Source: an uncultured Lachnospiraceae bacterium (GTDB lineage Bacteria > Bacillota > Clostridia > Lachnospirales > Lachnospiraceae). From it: a stretch of DNA of 39,810 nucleotides. The stretch spans positions 1 to 39,810 of the forward strand of contig CANRMH010000003.1 in assembly GCA_947631695.1 (NCBI GenBank), written 5' to 3'. Below, piece after piece: positions 9,311 to 17,380 of this stretch. The first letter of the stretch is position 1; each line of letters opens with the position of its first letter. The position numbers were made by a program, and so were the translations under genes. The notes beneath the pieces were generated by a model. The model saw nothing but the letters and a program-made list of their open reading frames with translations, did no database searches and was not told the DNA's origin.

Positions 9311-9406
9311 TACACGCAAATCTAAAATATTGTACGCACTTATTGTATCGTAGGGTAAGAGCAAATGCAATAGTTAAGGGCATACAGATTACAGATTTTG
9401 CGTGTA
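9311..9406. repeat. Inverted repeat flanking the abiE promoter, candidate AbiEi operator
   Basis: TACACGCAAATCT (9311-9323) is mirrored by AGATTTTGCGTGTA (9393-9406), whose reverse complement differs by one inserted A. The arms lie on either side of the abiE promoter (9342-9370). AbiEi proteins are known to repress by binding inverted repeats at their own promoter, so these arms are the natural candidate sites. Binding is inferred. Confidence 0.5.
9342..9370 (-). promoter_or_regulatory. Promoter of abiEi-abiEii
   Basis: On the minus strand TTGCAT (9365-9370) and TACAAT (9342-9347) are spaced by 17 bases. The start near 9335 gives a leader of about 40 bases before the TTG codon at 9294. Confidence 0.65.
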
Positions 9407-9465
9407 ATTCGTAGTTTTTTATATCCGGAGTACAGGAAAATTTTATTAGGAAAAAAAGGAAAGCA

Positions 9466-9494
9466 TTGAAAAAATGCCAGCTATCATATACAAT
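9466..9494 (+). promoter_or_regulatory. Promoter of the 564-residue SLH protein
   Basis: TTGAAA (9466-9471), 17 bases and TACAAT (9489-9494). The predicted leader is about 70 bases and ends in a GAGGAG ribosome binding site. Confidence 0.6.
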
Positions 9495-9572
9495 AGAGAA
9501 GCGGTGGGAGCCGCGCACATAGAATATGTTGAGAGAATGTTAAAAATATGAGAACACAGTGAGGAGACGGAT

Positions 9573-11267
9573 ATGAAAAAAATAAAAAAATTTCTTGCAG
9601 GAATCCTGGCGGCCGCATTGACGGTTTGCATGTCTTACGTGCCTGTATGCGCGCGTGATATCGGCGATCTGGACAAGATAGAAATCCTGCTCGGCGCAAG
9701 TGAAGAGCTGACTTTTTCTTCTGACGGAGAAGTGCTGTCATGGAGTTCCGATTATGCCGATATTGCGGAGTGTTCGGAGGAAAGCCATGAATTTGCCGGA
9801 GATGGAGCCGTCATAAATAAATTTACAGTGACGGGGAAGAGCGCCGGCACGGCGAAGTTGTACGGCCGCGCGCCGTTGTCCGGAATGGTCCGCAAAGAAC
9901 TGGAGGTAACCGTACTGCCGTATGAGGACATCCAGTGTCAGGGAAGAGTATTTGAGTTCTATATTTCGGATACGGTAAACCAGGAATACAGATTTGAGTG
10001 TCAGGACGCCGATATTACCGCGAATCTGGTGCGCGGAGGCGGCAACGGATTAGGCCCGGAGTATCAGTATTATAAAGTCTATGAACTTACGGTCAATACT
10101 CTGGGAGAGCATACAATAGTTTATACCGGAACAGAGACGGAAATTCCCAGGGAGTACAAGGTCCTTATCCGCGTACACAGCTGGGACGAGGGACAGGTTG
10201 TAAAGGACGCGACCTGTACCGGCCAGGGAGAAAAGTCCTATACCTGTCAGGTCTGCGGAGAAAAAAAGACGGAGAATACGGAACCTCTGGGACATGAGTG
10301 GGATGTAAATTATACGGTGGATCGGGAATCGACCTGCAAGGAGCAGGGAAGCGAATCCCGTCATTGCAGCCGCTGCGGGGAAAAGGGAGAGAGCAGGCTC
10401 CTCCCGCTGTCACAGGAGCATACCTGGGACGATGGGAAGATTACCGGCGACGCGACCTGCACCGACCAGGGAGAAAAAACCTACACCTGCCAGGTCTGCC
10501 AGATCACAAGGACGGAGAAGACAGAGGCCCTCGGGCATGACTGGGATACGGAGTATACGGTGGATCAGCCGGCGACGTACACGAAGGAAGGTTCCGAGTC
10601 TATACACTGCAGGCGGTGTAACATTGGAAAGGAGGCAAGGACCATTCCGACGGCGGAATTGCCCTTTGCCGACATGAAGAAGGACAAAGAAGGGCAATGG
10701 TATTATCCGTACATCGCAAGCGTCTTTGAAAAGAAATTGATGCAGGGGAAGAGCGAGACGGATTTTGGAGTTGTGGACAATTTAAGCCGGGCGCAGTTTG
10801 CGGTGATCCTGTACCGGATGGCGGGCGGAGACGACAAGACGGGAGACCTCCAGCCGGAGGGTGACATCAGGGAATTTCCGGACGTGGACTATGGCGATGG
10901 AAATTGCTTCTACCGTTATGCAGTAAAGTGGGCAGGCAGCGTGGGCATTATCCAGGGATATAAGGATACAGGAATGTTCGGCGCGGGCGACCCTATCACC
11001 AGGGAGCAGATGGCGGCGATGATGTACCGCTATGCAAAGTATAAGGAATATACTTTGACGGCGTCCTTTGATCTGGGGAGTTTTCCGGATGGAAGCGCCG
11101 CCGACGGAAATATCCGAGAGCAGCTGGAGTGGGCTGTGGGAGCCAAACTCATTACCGGGAACCAGCACGAAGGGAGTCCGAACACCCTGGATCCTCAGGG
11201 ATGGACCACACGCGCGGCGTGCGCGGCGATTATCGACCGATTTTATAAGAATACGGATCTGTTTTAA
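9573..11267 (+). CDS. Secreted SLH-domain protein with Ig-like domain and Cys-x2-Cys repeats
   Basis: The 564-residue product starts with a signal peptide (about 1-27, ending PVCA). A Big2-like Ig fold probably covers about 30-115, with an unassigned beta-rich stretch to about 200. Four repeats then begin at His202, His241, His283 and His322 in an A-B-A-B pattern. A units read HxWDxG...TCT.QGEK.YTCQVC and B units H.WD..YTVD...GSES.HC.RC. The last unit has lost its first Cys (ATYTKEG). Three SLH motifs (about 366-564; LSRA, ITRE, TTRA) anchor it to the wall. The Cys pairs could bind zinc or form disulfides. No enzymatic domain is visible, so an adhesive or structural role is likely but unproven. 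Confidence 0.82.
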   Translation: MKKIKKFLAGILAAALTVCMSYVPVCARDIGDLDKIEILLGASEELTFSSDGEVLSWSSDYADIAECSEESHEFAGDGAVINKFTVTGKSAGTAKLYGRAPLSGMVRKELEVTVLPYEDIQCQGRVFEFYISDTVNQEYRFECQDADITANLVRGGGNGLGPEYQYYKVYELTVNTLGEHTIVYTGTETEIPREYKVLIRVHSWDEGQVVKDATCTGQGEKSYTCQVCGEKKTENTEPLGHEWDVNYTVDRESTCKEQGSESRHCSRCGEKGESRLLPLSQEHTWDDGKITGDATCTDQGEKTYTCQVCQITRTEKTEALGHDWDTEYTVDQPATYTKEGSESIHCRRCNIGKEARTIPTAELPFADMKKDKEGQWYYPYIASVFEKKLMQGKSETDFGVVDNLSRAQFAVILYRMAGGDDKTGDLQPEGDIREFPDVDYGDGNCFYRYAVKWAGSVGIIQGYKDTGMFGAGDPITREQMAAMMYRYAKYKEYTLTASFDLGSFPDGSAADGNIREQLEWAVGAKLITGNQHEGSPNTLDPQGWTTRAACAAIIDRFYKNTDLF

Positions 11268-11295
11268 ATGATCTGTGAGAAGAGATATGGCAGAC

Positions 11296-11321
11296 GGCCG
11301 GGGATACAGTCCCCGGCCTTT
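11296..11321 (+). terminator. Rho-independent terminator after the SLH gene
   Basis: A perfect 9-base stem GGCCGGGGA/TCCCCGGCC with a 5-base loop is followed by TTTT and a further T run. Confidence 0.85.
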
Positions 11322-11366
11322 TCACATTTTTTTCATAGTTTTAACAAGGTTTGGTCATACTCCCGA

Positions 11367-11375
11367 TGCTATACT
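11367..11375 (+). promoter_or_regulatory. Candidate extended -10 promoter for the ABC pair
   Basis: TGCTATACT fits an extended -10 (TGnTATAAT). No good -35 is seen 17 bases upstream (AGGTTT). It lies about 60 bases before the permease start. Confidence 0.4.
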
Positions 11376-11437
11376 GAATCTGACTCAAGCGCAGCCCGGG
11401 CGGCTGCGGGAAAATGATCAGGAGGGCAAAAAAGAAA

Positions 11438-13141
11438 ATGTATATTTTTAAGGACGCGTTAAGGAGCATAGGACGTTCCAGGGGGAGAAATATTCTGATA
11501 GGGATCATTATTTTTGTGATTGCGGTTTCTTCCTGCGTGGCGCTTTCCATCGGGGAAGCGGCCGGGCAGGCAAAAGAGAACGGTATGGAACAGCTGGAGA
11601 TTACCGCGCAGATTATGATGAACCGGCAGGCTATGATGTCCGGGCAGGAGGACCGCGAATCGATGCGTGATGCGCTGATGAATATGGAAGAACTGTCTCT
11701 GGAGGAAATGCAGCAATATGCAAAGTCCGACGATGTGAAAAGCTTTTACTATACGATATCCGCTTCGCTGAACGCCGGGGAAGGCCTGGAGGCGGTAGAC
11801 GTCAGCGGAAATTCTGATTCCGAGGAGGATACGTCGCAGGAGTCCGGTCAGGCTGAGCAGTCCGCGCGGACGCAGGCAGAGGCGCAGGGTGCGGCGCCCG
11901 CGCAGGAGCCGGGATTCGACAACAATGGGAACATGCAGGATGCGGCTGCGGGCGGTCCGGACGAGGGCATGAGAGGCGGCCGGATGGGTATGCAGGGGGA
12001 TTTTACCGTCACGGGATACAGTTCCGACGAGGCAATGAAGGATTTCCTGAACGGAAACAGCAGCATATCCGAGGGGTCGATGTTTGATGAGAATGATCAG
12101 GAAAATCAATGTATCATAAGCAGTGAACTGGCATTGTACAATGATCTGGATGTGGGGGATACCGTGACTCTGGCAAATCCCAACGATGAGGAAGAGACAT
12201 ATACATTCACGATCAGCGGGATATATGAGAACAAGGAGACGTCCGATTCCGCCGGGAGCATGATGGGCAATTTCTCACCGGCGTTCTATGCAGCGAATCA
12301 GATCTACACAAGCTATGAGAATATCAGCGCGGTGGCGGAGACGTCGCAGGCCGGTGCGGAAGTGACGACGGACGAAAATACGGGAATGGAATTTTCCACG
12401 GCGATCCGTTCACAGGTGAACGGTACCTATACGTTTGCGTCCATGGAGGATTATGAAGCGTTCAAGGAGGAGACGGAAGAAAAGCTGGGGGAATATTACA
12501 CGGTGACATCCAACGACGTGACGTCCTATGAGCAGAGCCTTTTGCCGCTGGAAAATCTAAGCAGGTACGCCGCGTGGTTTCTCGCCATTGTCCTTGTGAT
12601 CGGCGGGATCATTCTGGCCGTGCTGAATATTTTTAATATCCGTGAACGCAAATATGAGATAGGAGTCCTTGCGGCGATCGGAATGAAGAAATGGAAGATC
12701 GCGGCGCAGTTTATTCTGGAACTGTTGTGTGTGACGTTCCTTTCGGTCATTCTCGGAACGGGAGTCGGCGCGGTATCTTCCGTGCCTGTGACAAACCAGC
12801 TTCTGAAGCGGCAGATTGCGAGTGTGGAAACGGTATCGGAGGAGCGGGAGCAGAATTTCGGCAGAATGCCGGGAAATGGTTTTCAGAAAGATCAGATGGA
12901 CGGCGCTCCCGGAATGGGCGGCGGGCCGATGGGAGGCTTCGGTATGGGCGGAGGAACGGCTGCGCAGGAACCGGGAAATCCGGCGGCAAATTATATTTCG
13001 CAGGTGAGTTCGGCAACGAATTTCAATGTGGTGCTGCAGCTGATAGGGATCGGAATTTTGCTGACGGTCGTATCCGGGTGCGTGGCGATTGTTTTTATTC
13101 TGAGGTACGATCCTCTCAGGATATTAAGCAGCAGGGATTAG
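11438..13141 (+). CDS. ABC transporter permease, FtsX/MacB-like
   Basis: The 567-residue product has one N-terminal membrane helix (about 13-36), a long extracytoplasmic domain (about 40-375) and three C-terminal helices in an FtsX domain (RKYEIGVLAAIGMKK is typical). It partners with the ATPase encoded 13 bases downstream. Two extracytoplasmic stretches are of low complexity. One is Glu/Gln/Ala-rich and ends in MRGGRMGMQGDF. The other (bases about 12866-12960) is Met/Gly-rich, with GAPGMGGGPMGGFGMGGG. ATG 11438 is chosen over an earlier in-frame ATG at 11414 because AGGAGGG at 11420-11426 serves it. Family members act in peptide, lipid or drug handling, and the substrate here is unknown. No MacA-like partner is adjacent. 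Confidence 0.88.
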   Translation: MYIFKDALRSIGRSRGRNILIGIIIFVIAVSSCVALSIGEAAGQAKENGMEQLEITAQIMMNRQAMMSGQEDRESMRDALMNMEELSLEEMQQYAKSDDVKSFYYTISASLNAGEGLEAVDVSGNSDSEEDTSQESGQAEQSARTQAEAQGAAPAQEPGFDNNGNMQDAAAGGPDEGMRGGRMGMQGDFTVTGYSSDEAMKDFLNGNSSISEGSMFDENDQENQCIISSELALYNDLDVGDTVTLANPNDEEETYTFTISGIYENKETSDSAGSMMGNFSPAFYAANQIYTSYENISAVAETSQAGAEVTTDENTGMEFSTAIRSQVNGTYTFASMEDYEAFKEETEEKLGEYYTVTSNDVTSYEQSLLPLENLSRYAAWFLAIVLVIGGIILAVLNIFNIRERKYEIGVLAAIGMKKWKIAAQFILELLCVTFLSVILGTGVGAVSSVPVTNQLLKRQIASVETVSEEREQNFGRMPGNGFQKDQMDGAPGMGGGPMGGFGMGGGTAAQEPGNPAANYISQVSSATNFNVVLQLIGIGILLTVVSGCVAIVFILRYDPLRILSSRD

Positions 13142-13154
13142 GAGGAAAGAACAG

Positions 13155-13793
13155 ATGAGTATATTAAAGCTGGAGAACGTAAGTTATCGCTATGCGGACG
13201 GAGGGAAACCCGTTCTGAATCACATTTCATACGAATTTGAGAAGGGGAAGGTATATAGTGTTGTAGGCCGGTCCGGCGCGGGCAAGACGACCCTGTTGTC
13301 GCTGCTGTCCGGCCTTGCGTCTCCCACGGAGGGAACGATCCTTCTGGAAGGAAACGATATAGAGCAGATTGACAGATACGAGTACAGAAGCAGGTACGTG
13401 GGGGTCATTTTCCAGAGTTTTAACCTCCTTCCCAAACTGACGGCTATGGAGAATGTGATCCTGTCGATGGATATTTCAGGAAAGAAACAGAAGAATAAGA
13501 AGGAACGCGCGGCGAAGCTCCTTGAGAAGATGGGACTGAGCGGCGATGAGATGACAAGAAGGATCCTGAAGCTTTCCGGGGGCCAGCAGCAGCGGGTCGC
13601 GATCGCGAGAGCGCTTTCCTACGATCCCGAGATTATTCTGGCGGACGAACCGACAGGGAATCTGGACGGGGAGACGCAGAAAGAAATGATAGAAATTTTC
13701 CGGAGGCTGGCCCATGAGGAGCAGAAATGCGTGATCCTTGTCACGCATTCTCCGGAGGTCGCGAAGGCGTCGGATGAGGTCTATGAATTGTAA
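13155..13793 (+). CDS. ABC transporter ATP-binding protein, MacB/LolD-like
   Basis: The 212-residue nucleotide-binding subunit has Walker A GRSGAGKT (38-45), the Q-loop in GVIFQSFNLLP, signature [15 protein letters not shown], Walker B ILADEPTGNLD and the switch His in VTHS. It follows the permease by 13 bases with an AGGAGG site overlapping the permease stop, so the two form one operon. The sequence groups with ATPases that drive FtsX-type permeases. No terminator is evident before the next gene. Confidence 0.95.
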   Translation: MSILKLENVSYRYADGGKPVLNHISYEFEKGKVYSVVGRSGAGKTTLLSLLSGLASPTEGTILLEGNDIEQIDRYEYRSRYVGVIFQSFNLLPKLTAMENVILSMDISGKKQKNKKERAAKLLEKMGLSGDEMTRRILKLSGGQQQRVAIARALSYDPEIILADEPTGNLDGETQKEMIEIFRRLAHEEQKCVILVTHSPEVAKASDEVYEL

Positions 13794-13846
13794 TATGCGG
13801 CGATAAAGCTGCGCAACACAAAAATGGATGCCTTATCTTCTGTGAA

Positions 13847-13875
13847 TTGACTTTTTTCCCGTTCACATTTATAAT
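13847..13875 (+). promoter_or_regulatory. Promoter of the quinate/shikimate-TRAP operon
   Basis: TTGACT (13847-13852), 17 bases and a perfect TATAAT (13870-13875). The predicted start near 13882 helps choose ATG 13935 for the first gene. Confidence 0.8.
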
Positions 13876-13934
13876 AGACGAATGACATGCGCCATGCGAA
13901 ACGCGTGGAAATATGGGGAGAAAGGATAGGAATC

Positions 13935-14819
13935 ATGGCGGAACGAATTACAGGGCGTACAGAACTGATCGGATTGATGGCATATCCGATCCGGCATTCC
14001 AATTCACCGGCGATGCACAATGAAGCGTTTGCATATCTGGGGCTGGACTATGCCTATCTTGCTTTTGAAGTGGATAATGATGCTTTGGAGGACGCAGTCA
14101 GGGGACTGCGTGCTCTTCGTATGGTGGGATGTAACGTATCCATGCCAAATAAGATGCTGATCAGGCAATACCTGGACAGACTGTCCCCCGCCGCAGAGTT
14201 ATGCGGAGCGGTTAACACGGTTGTGAACGAAAACGGGGTGCTGACCGGGTACCTCACAGACGGGATCGGATACATGCGGTCTCTTAAGGACAGCGGCGTG
14301 GATGTGATCGGAAAGAAAATAACGGTCGCGGGAGCGGGAGGAGCGGCGACGGCGATCGAGATACAGGCGGCGCTGGACGGAGTCGCGGAGATTTCCATTT
14401 TTAACATCAGGGATGAATTCTGGGAAAATGCGCAGGCGACGGTAAAGAAGATCAGGGAGAGAACGAACTGTAAAGCGACGCTGTACGATCTTGACGATCT
14501 CGACAGACTGAAGCGGGAAATGGAGGATTCCTGCCTTTTTGTGAACGCGACCAGCGTGGGCATGAAGCCGATGGAGGGGCAGACGTTCATTCCCGATCAG
14601 TCCTTCTTCCGCCCGGATTTGATCGTTACCGACGTGATCTATTCCCCGAAGGAGACGGCAATGCTGCAGATGGCCCGGAAGGCGGGATGCAGGACGATCA
14701 ACGGCCTGGGGATGATGCTGTTCCAGGGCGCCGAAGCTTTTAAGCTCTGGACCGGGAAGGACATGCCCATCGCGCATATGAAGAAGATACTGGGCATGCA
14801 GGAGGAAGAGGACAGATGA
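13935..14819 (+). CDS. aroE: Quinate/shikimate dehydrogenase (YdiB-like AroE)
   Basis: This NAD(P)-dependent enzyme interconverts shikimate with 3-dehydroshikimate, and in YdiB also quinate with 3-dehydroquinate. The 294-residue product closely follows E. coli YdiB as I recall it: ELIGLMAYPIRHS, FEVDND, SMPNK and LWTGKD. The catalytic pair is Lys73 and Asp109 (YdiB Lys71 and Asp107). GAGGAATAI is the nucleotide-binding loop. ATG 13935 follows an AAAGGATAGG ribosome binding site; an earlier in-frame ATG at 13887 lies almost on the transcription start. It overlaps aroD by 4 bases (ATGA) and heads an operon ending in a TRAP importer. This favours a catabolic or salvage role over plain aromatic biosynthesis. 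Confidence 0.92.
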   Translation: MAERITGRTELIGLMAYPIRHSNSPAMHNEAFAYLGLDYAYLAFEVDNDALEDAVRGLRALRMVGCNVSMPNKMLIRQYLDRLSPAAELCGAVNTVVNENGVLTGYLTDGIGYMRSLKDSGVDVIGKKITVAGAGGAATAIEIQAALDGVAEISIFNIRDEFWENAQATVKKIRERTNCKATLYDLDDLDRLKREMEDSCLFVNATSVGMKPMEGQTFIPDQSFFRPDLIVTDVIYSPKETAMLQMARKAGCRTINGLGMMLFQGAEAFKLWTGKDMPIAHMKKILGMQEEEDR

Positions 14820-15583
14820 ATCCGGTTGTAGTCAGAAATGTGAGGATCGGCGAGGGGATCCCGAAGATCTGCGTTCCGGTTGCGGAGAGGACGGAGGCAG
14901 GGATCCTGAAGGCGGCGAAAGAGATATGCGGGGTTCCCGCCGATATTGTGGAATGGAGAGCCGACTGGTTTGAATCTGTCTCCGATCCGGAAAAAGTGAC
15001 GGATATACTGCGAAAGCTGCGTGAAATACTGGATGAGAGGCCGATCCTGTTTACGCTTCGGACCGCGGCGGAAGGCGGAGAGGCGGCGGTTCGCACAGAC
15101 GAGTACATAAGGCTGAACAAAACGGCGGCCGCTTCGGGGGAGGCCGATTTGCTTGACGTGGAACTTTTTGCGGAGGATGAGGCAGTAAGAGAACTGGTCG
15201 CCGACGCGCATGCGCAGGGAGTGAGGGTGGTAGCGTCCAACCATGATTTTAAGGGAACGCCGGAAAAAGAAGAGATTTTGCGGCGGCTTTGTAAGATGCA
15301 GGAGCTGGATGCGGACATTTTGAAGATAGCCGTTATGCCGGAGGCTCCGAGAGATGTGCTGACGCTGCTTGCGGCGACGGAAGAGATGACGTCTTCGCAT
15401 GCCGACAGGCCGGTCGTCACGATGTCCATGTCCGGAACCGGGGTGATCAGCCGGATTTGTGGGGAAGTGTTCGGGTCCGCTCTGACATTCGGCTTTGCGG
15501 GACGGGCCTCCGCGCCGGGACAGGTCGGCGCCGGGGATCTGAACCGAATCTTACAATTATTGCATAGGAGTGTGAGGATATGA
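14816..15583 (+). CDS. aroD: Type I 3-dehydroquinate dehydratase
   Basis: It converts 3-dehydroquinate to 3-dehydroshikimate through a Schiff base. The 255-residue product keeps the type I catalytic residues at the same numbers as E. coli AroD: His143 in SNHDF and Lys170 in LKIAVMP. VEWRADWFE, RTAAEGGE and the C-terminal ASAPGQVGAGDL loop, which closes over substrate, are also present. Its start overlaps the aroE stop and its end overlaps the dctQ start, each by 4 bases, so the genes are translationally coupled. With the YdiB-like dehydrogenase it links quinate, dehydroquinate, dehydroshikimate and shikimate. Confidence 0.96.
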   Translation: MNPVVVRNVRIGEGIPKICVPVAERTEAGILKAAKEICGVPADIVEWRADWFESVSDPEKVTDILRKLREILDERPILFTLRTAAEGGEAAVRTDEYIRLNKTAAASGEADLLDVELFAEDEAVRELVADAHAQGVRVVASNHDFKGTPEKEEILRRLCKMQELDADILKIAVMPEAPRDVLTLLAATEEMTSSHADRPVVTMSMSGTGVISRICGEVFGSALTFGFAGRASAPGQVGAGDLNRILQLLHRSVRI

Positions 15584-16077
15584 TGGGAAAAGCGGTAAAA
15601 TGGCTGGACGAGTATCTGGAAGAGAGCCTTCTGGTATGTTTTCTGGCTTTGATGACGGTGATTATGGGAATACAGGTTTTTTCCAGATACGTGCTGGGCG
15701 CGTCCCTCTCCTGGTCGGAGGAGATCACAAGGTATCTGTTTATCTGGTCCGGTTTTATCAGCGTCAGTTATTGTATCAAAAAATGTCTTTCGATCAAAAT
15801 CCAGCAGTTCATAGAGATGTTCCCCAGAAGAGGAAAGGCGTTGTTCAGACTGCTGAATCTTACTTTGGAACTGATCGTCTTTTTGTATTTGATCCCGTTT
15901 GCGTTCGCCTATCTTCGATCGGCGGTGGAGAGCGGCCAGGTGAGTCCGGCATGCCGGATACCGATGTATTATATTCAGGCCGCGCCGTTTGTGAGCTTTA
16001 TTCTGGCGGCGGTGCGGATCATCCAGAGATGGTTTGGAGAATTTCGTGAGATAAAAAGCGCGGGAGGTGAGAGGTAG
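15580..16077 (+). CDS. dctQ: TRAP transporter small permease (DctQ family)
   Basis: The 165-residue, four-helix membrane protein has the DctQ signature near its first helices (QVFSRYVLGASLSWSEEITRY). It forms the small membrane subunit of a tripartite ATP-independent periplasmic transporter, which uses an ion gradient to import organic acids. Two adjacent ATG codons (15580, 15583) are possible starts. The large permease begins 2 bases after its stop. Confidence 0.92.
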   Translation: MMGKAVKWLDEYLEESLLVCFLALMTVIMGIQVFSRYVLGASLSWSEEITRYLFIWSGFISVSYCIKKCLSIKIQQFIEMFPRRGKALFRLLNLTLELIVFLYLIPFAFAYLRSAVESGQVSPACRIPMYYIQAAPFVSFILAAVRIIQRWFGEFREIKSAGGER

Positions 16078-16079
16078 GA

Positions 16080-17369
16080 ATGTCTGCAGTAGCTGTTTTT
16101 TTGATTTTTGTAGTATGTATGGTCATCGCGATTCCGATCTCGATCTCCCTGGGGATCGCATCGATCCTGCCGGGGGCGTTTGACGCGTCGTTTACGGCGA
16201 GCGCCCAGTACGTGGTCCGCTCCATGCTGGGCGGTATCGACAGTTTCCCGCTTCTTGCGGTTCCGATGTTCGTTCTGTCCGGAATTGTGATGGCAAAGGG
16301 CGGGATCTCCAGAAAATTATTTGACGTTTTTGCATTTTTCCTGGGGAAACTGACGGCGGGAATGCCGTGCGCGGTGATCGTGACCTGCCTGTTCTACGGC
16401 GCGATTTCCGGCTCCGCGCCCGCGACGGTTGCGGCGGTCGGGAGTATGACGATCCCCATCCTGTCCAATCTGGGATACGATAAGAAATTTTCCACCGCGC
16501 TGGTCGCGGTCGCAGGGGGACTGGGCGTGATCATTCCTCCCAGCATTCCGTTTATTATGTACGGAATGGCGTCGGGGCAGTCTGTGAGCGACCTCTTTAT
16601 GGCGGGGATCATTCCGGGGCTTCTGATTGGGGCGCTTTTGATGATCTATGCGGTTTACTATTGCAAAAAGCACGGGGAGGACAAGGAGAAAATTGACTTT
16701 GTGATCGGCGAACTGCACCGGAAAGGGCTGGCGAAGGTTTTGAAGGAAAGCTTTTTCGCGCTGCTAAGCCCGGTGATCATTCTGGGATGCATCTATTCCG
16801 GGATCGCCTCCCCGACGGAGGCGGCGGTGATATCGGTGTTCTATGCGCTGATCGTCAGCCTGTTCATCTACCGTACCATTCGCATAAAGGAAATCTGGGG
16901 GATCCTGACGGAAGGGGTCCGGACTTACAGCCCGCTTCTGTTCATCCTGGCGGCGTCCACCGCGTTTTCAAGAGTTTTGACGCTGATGCAGGTTCCCCAG
17001 CAGGTGAGCGCATGGATATCCGGCCACTTCACAAATACGGTCGTGCTGCTTCTGATCATCAACCTGTTCCTCCTTCTTGTGGGAATGGTGATGGATACGA
17101 CGCCGGCAATCTTGATCCTGTCGCCGATCCTTTTGCCGATCGTTGTGAATATCGGGATGAACCCGATCCATTTCGGCGTGATGATGGTAGTCAATCTGGC
17201 GATCGGATTCGTGACGCCGCCAATCGGGGTCAATCTGTTTGTGGCAAGCTCGCTTACGGAGATACCTGTGATGGACGTAGCAAAGAAAGCGATGCCTCTG
17301 ATCGGATTCTTCCTGGCGGCTCTGCTGCTGATTACGTTTATACCGGCGATCAGCCTGGCATTGCTATAG
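16080..17369 (+). CDS. dctM: TRAP transporter large permease (DctM family)
   Basis: The 429-residue protein has about 11-12 hydrophobic helices and two inverted repeats typical of DctM. Signatures include GSAPATVAAVGSMTIP, IIPPSIPFIMYG and, in the second half, DTTPAILILSPILLPI and FVTPPIGVNLFVA. It forms the transport channel of the TRAP system and couples substrate to sodium or proton flow. The ATG follows an AGAGGTAGG site. Confidence 0.95.
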   Translation: MSAVAVFLIFVVCMVIAIPISISLGIASILPGAFDASFTASAQYVVRSMLGGIDSFPLLAVPMFVLSGIVMAKGGISRKLFDVFAFFLGKLTAGMPCAVIVTCLFYGAISGSAPATVAAVGSMTIPILSNLGYDKKFSTALVAVAGGLGVIIPPSIPFIMYGMASGQSVSDLFMAGIIPGLLIGALLMIYAVYYCKKHGEDKEKIDFVIGELHRKGLAKVLKESFFALLSPVIILGCIYSGIASPTEAAVISVFYALIVSLFIYRTIRIKEIWGILTEGVRTYSPLLFILAASTAFSRVLTLMQVPQQVSAWISGHFTNTVVLLLIINLFLLLVGMVMDTTPAILILSPILLPIVVNIGMNPIHFGVMMVVNLAIGFVTPPIGVNLFVASSLTEIPVMDVAKKAMPLIGFFLAALLLITFIPAISLALL

Positions 17370-17380
17370 GAGGGTGGATG

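Noticed and set aside
10176..10660. The repeat array as a CRISPR or other DNA-level repeat
   Set aside because: Repeats are in frame, diverged and conserved at the protein level only.
16787..17380. An N-terminal extension of the DctP frame into dctM
   Set aside because: It lies wholly inside dctM; the lipoprotein signal and AGGAGGG site place the start at 17378-17383.
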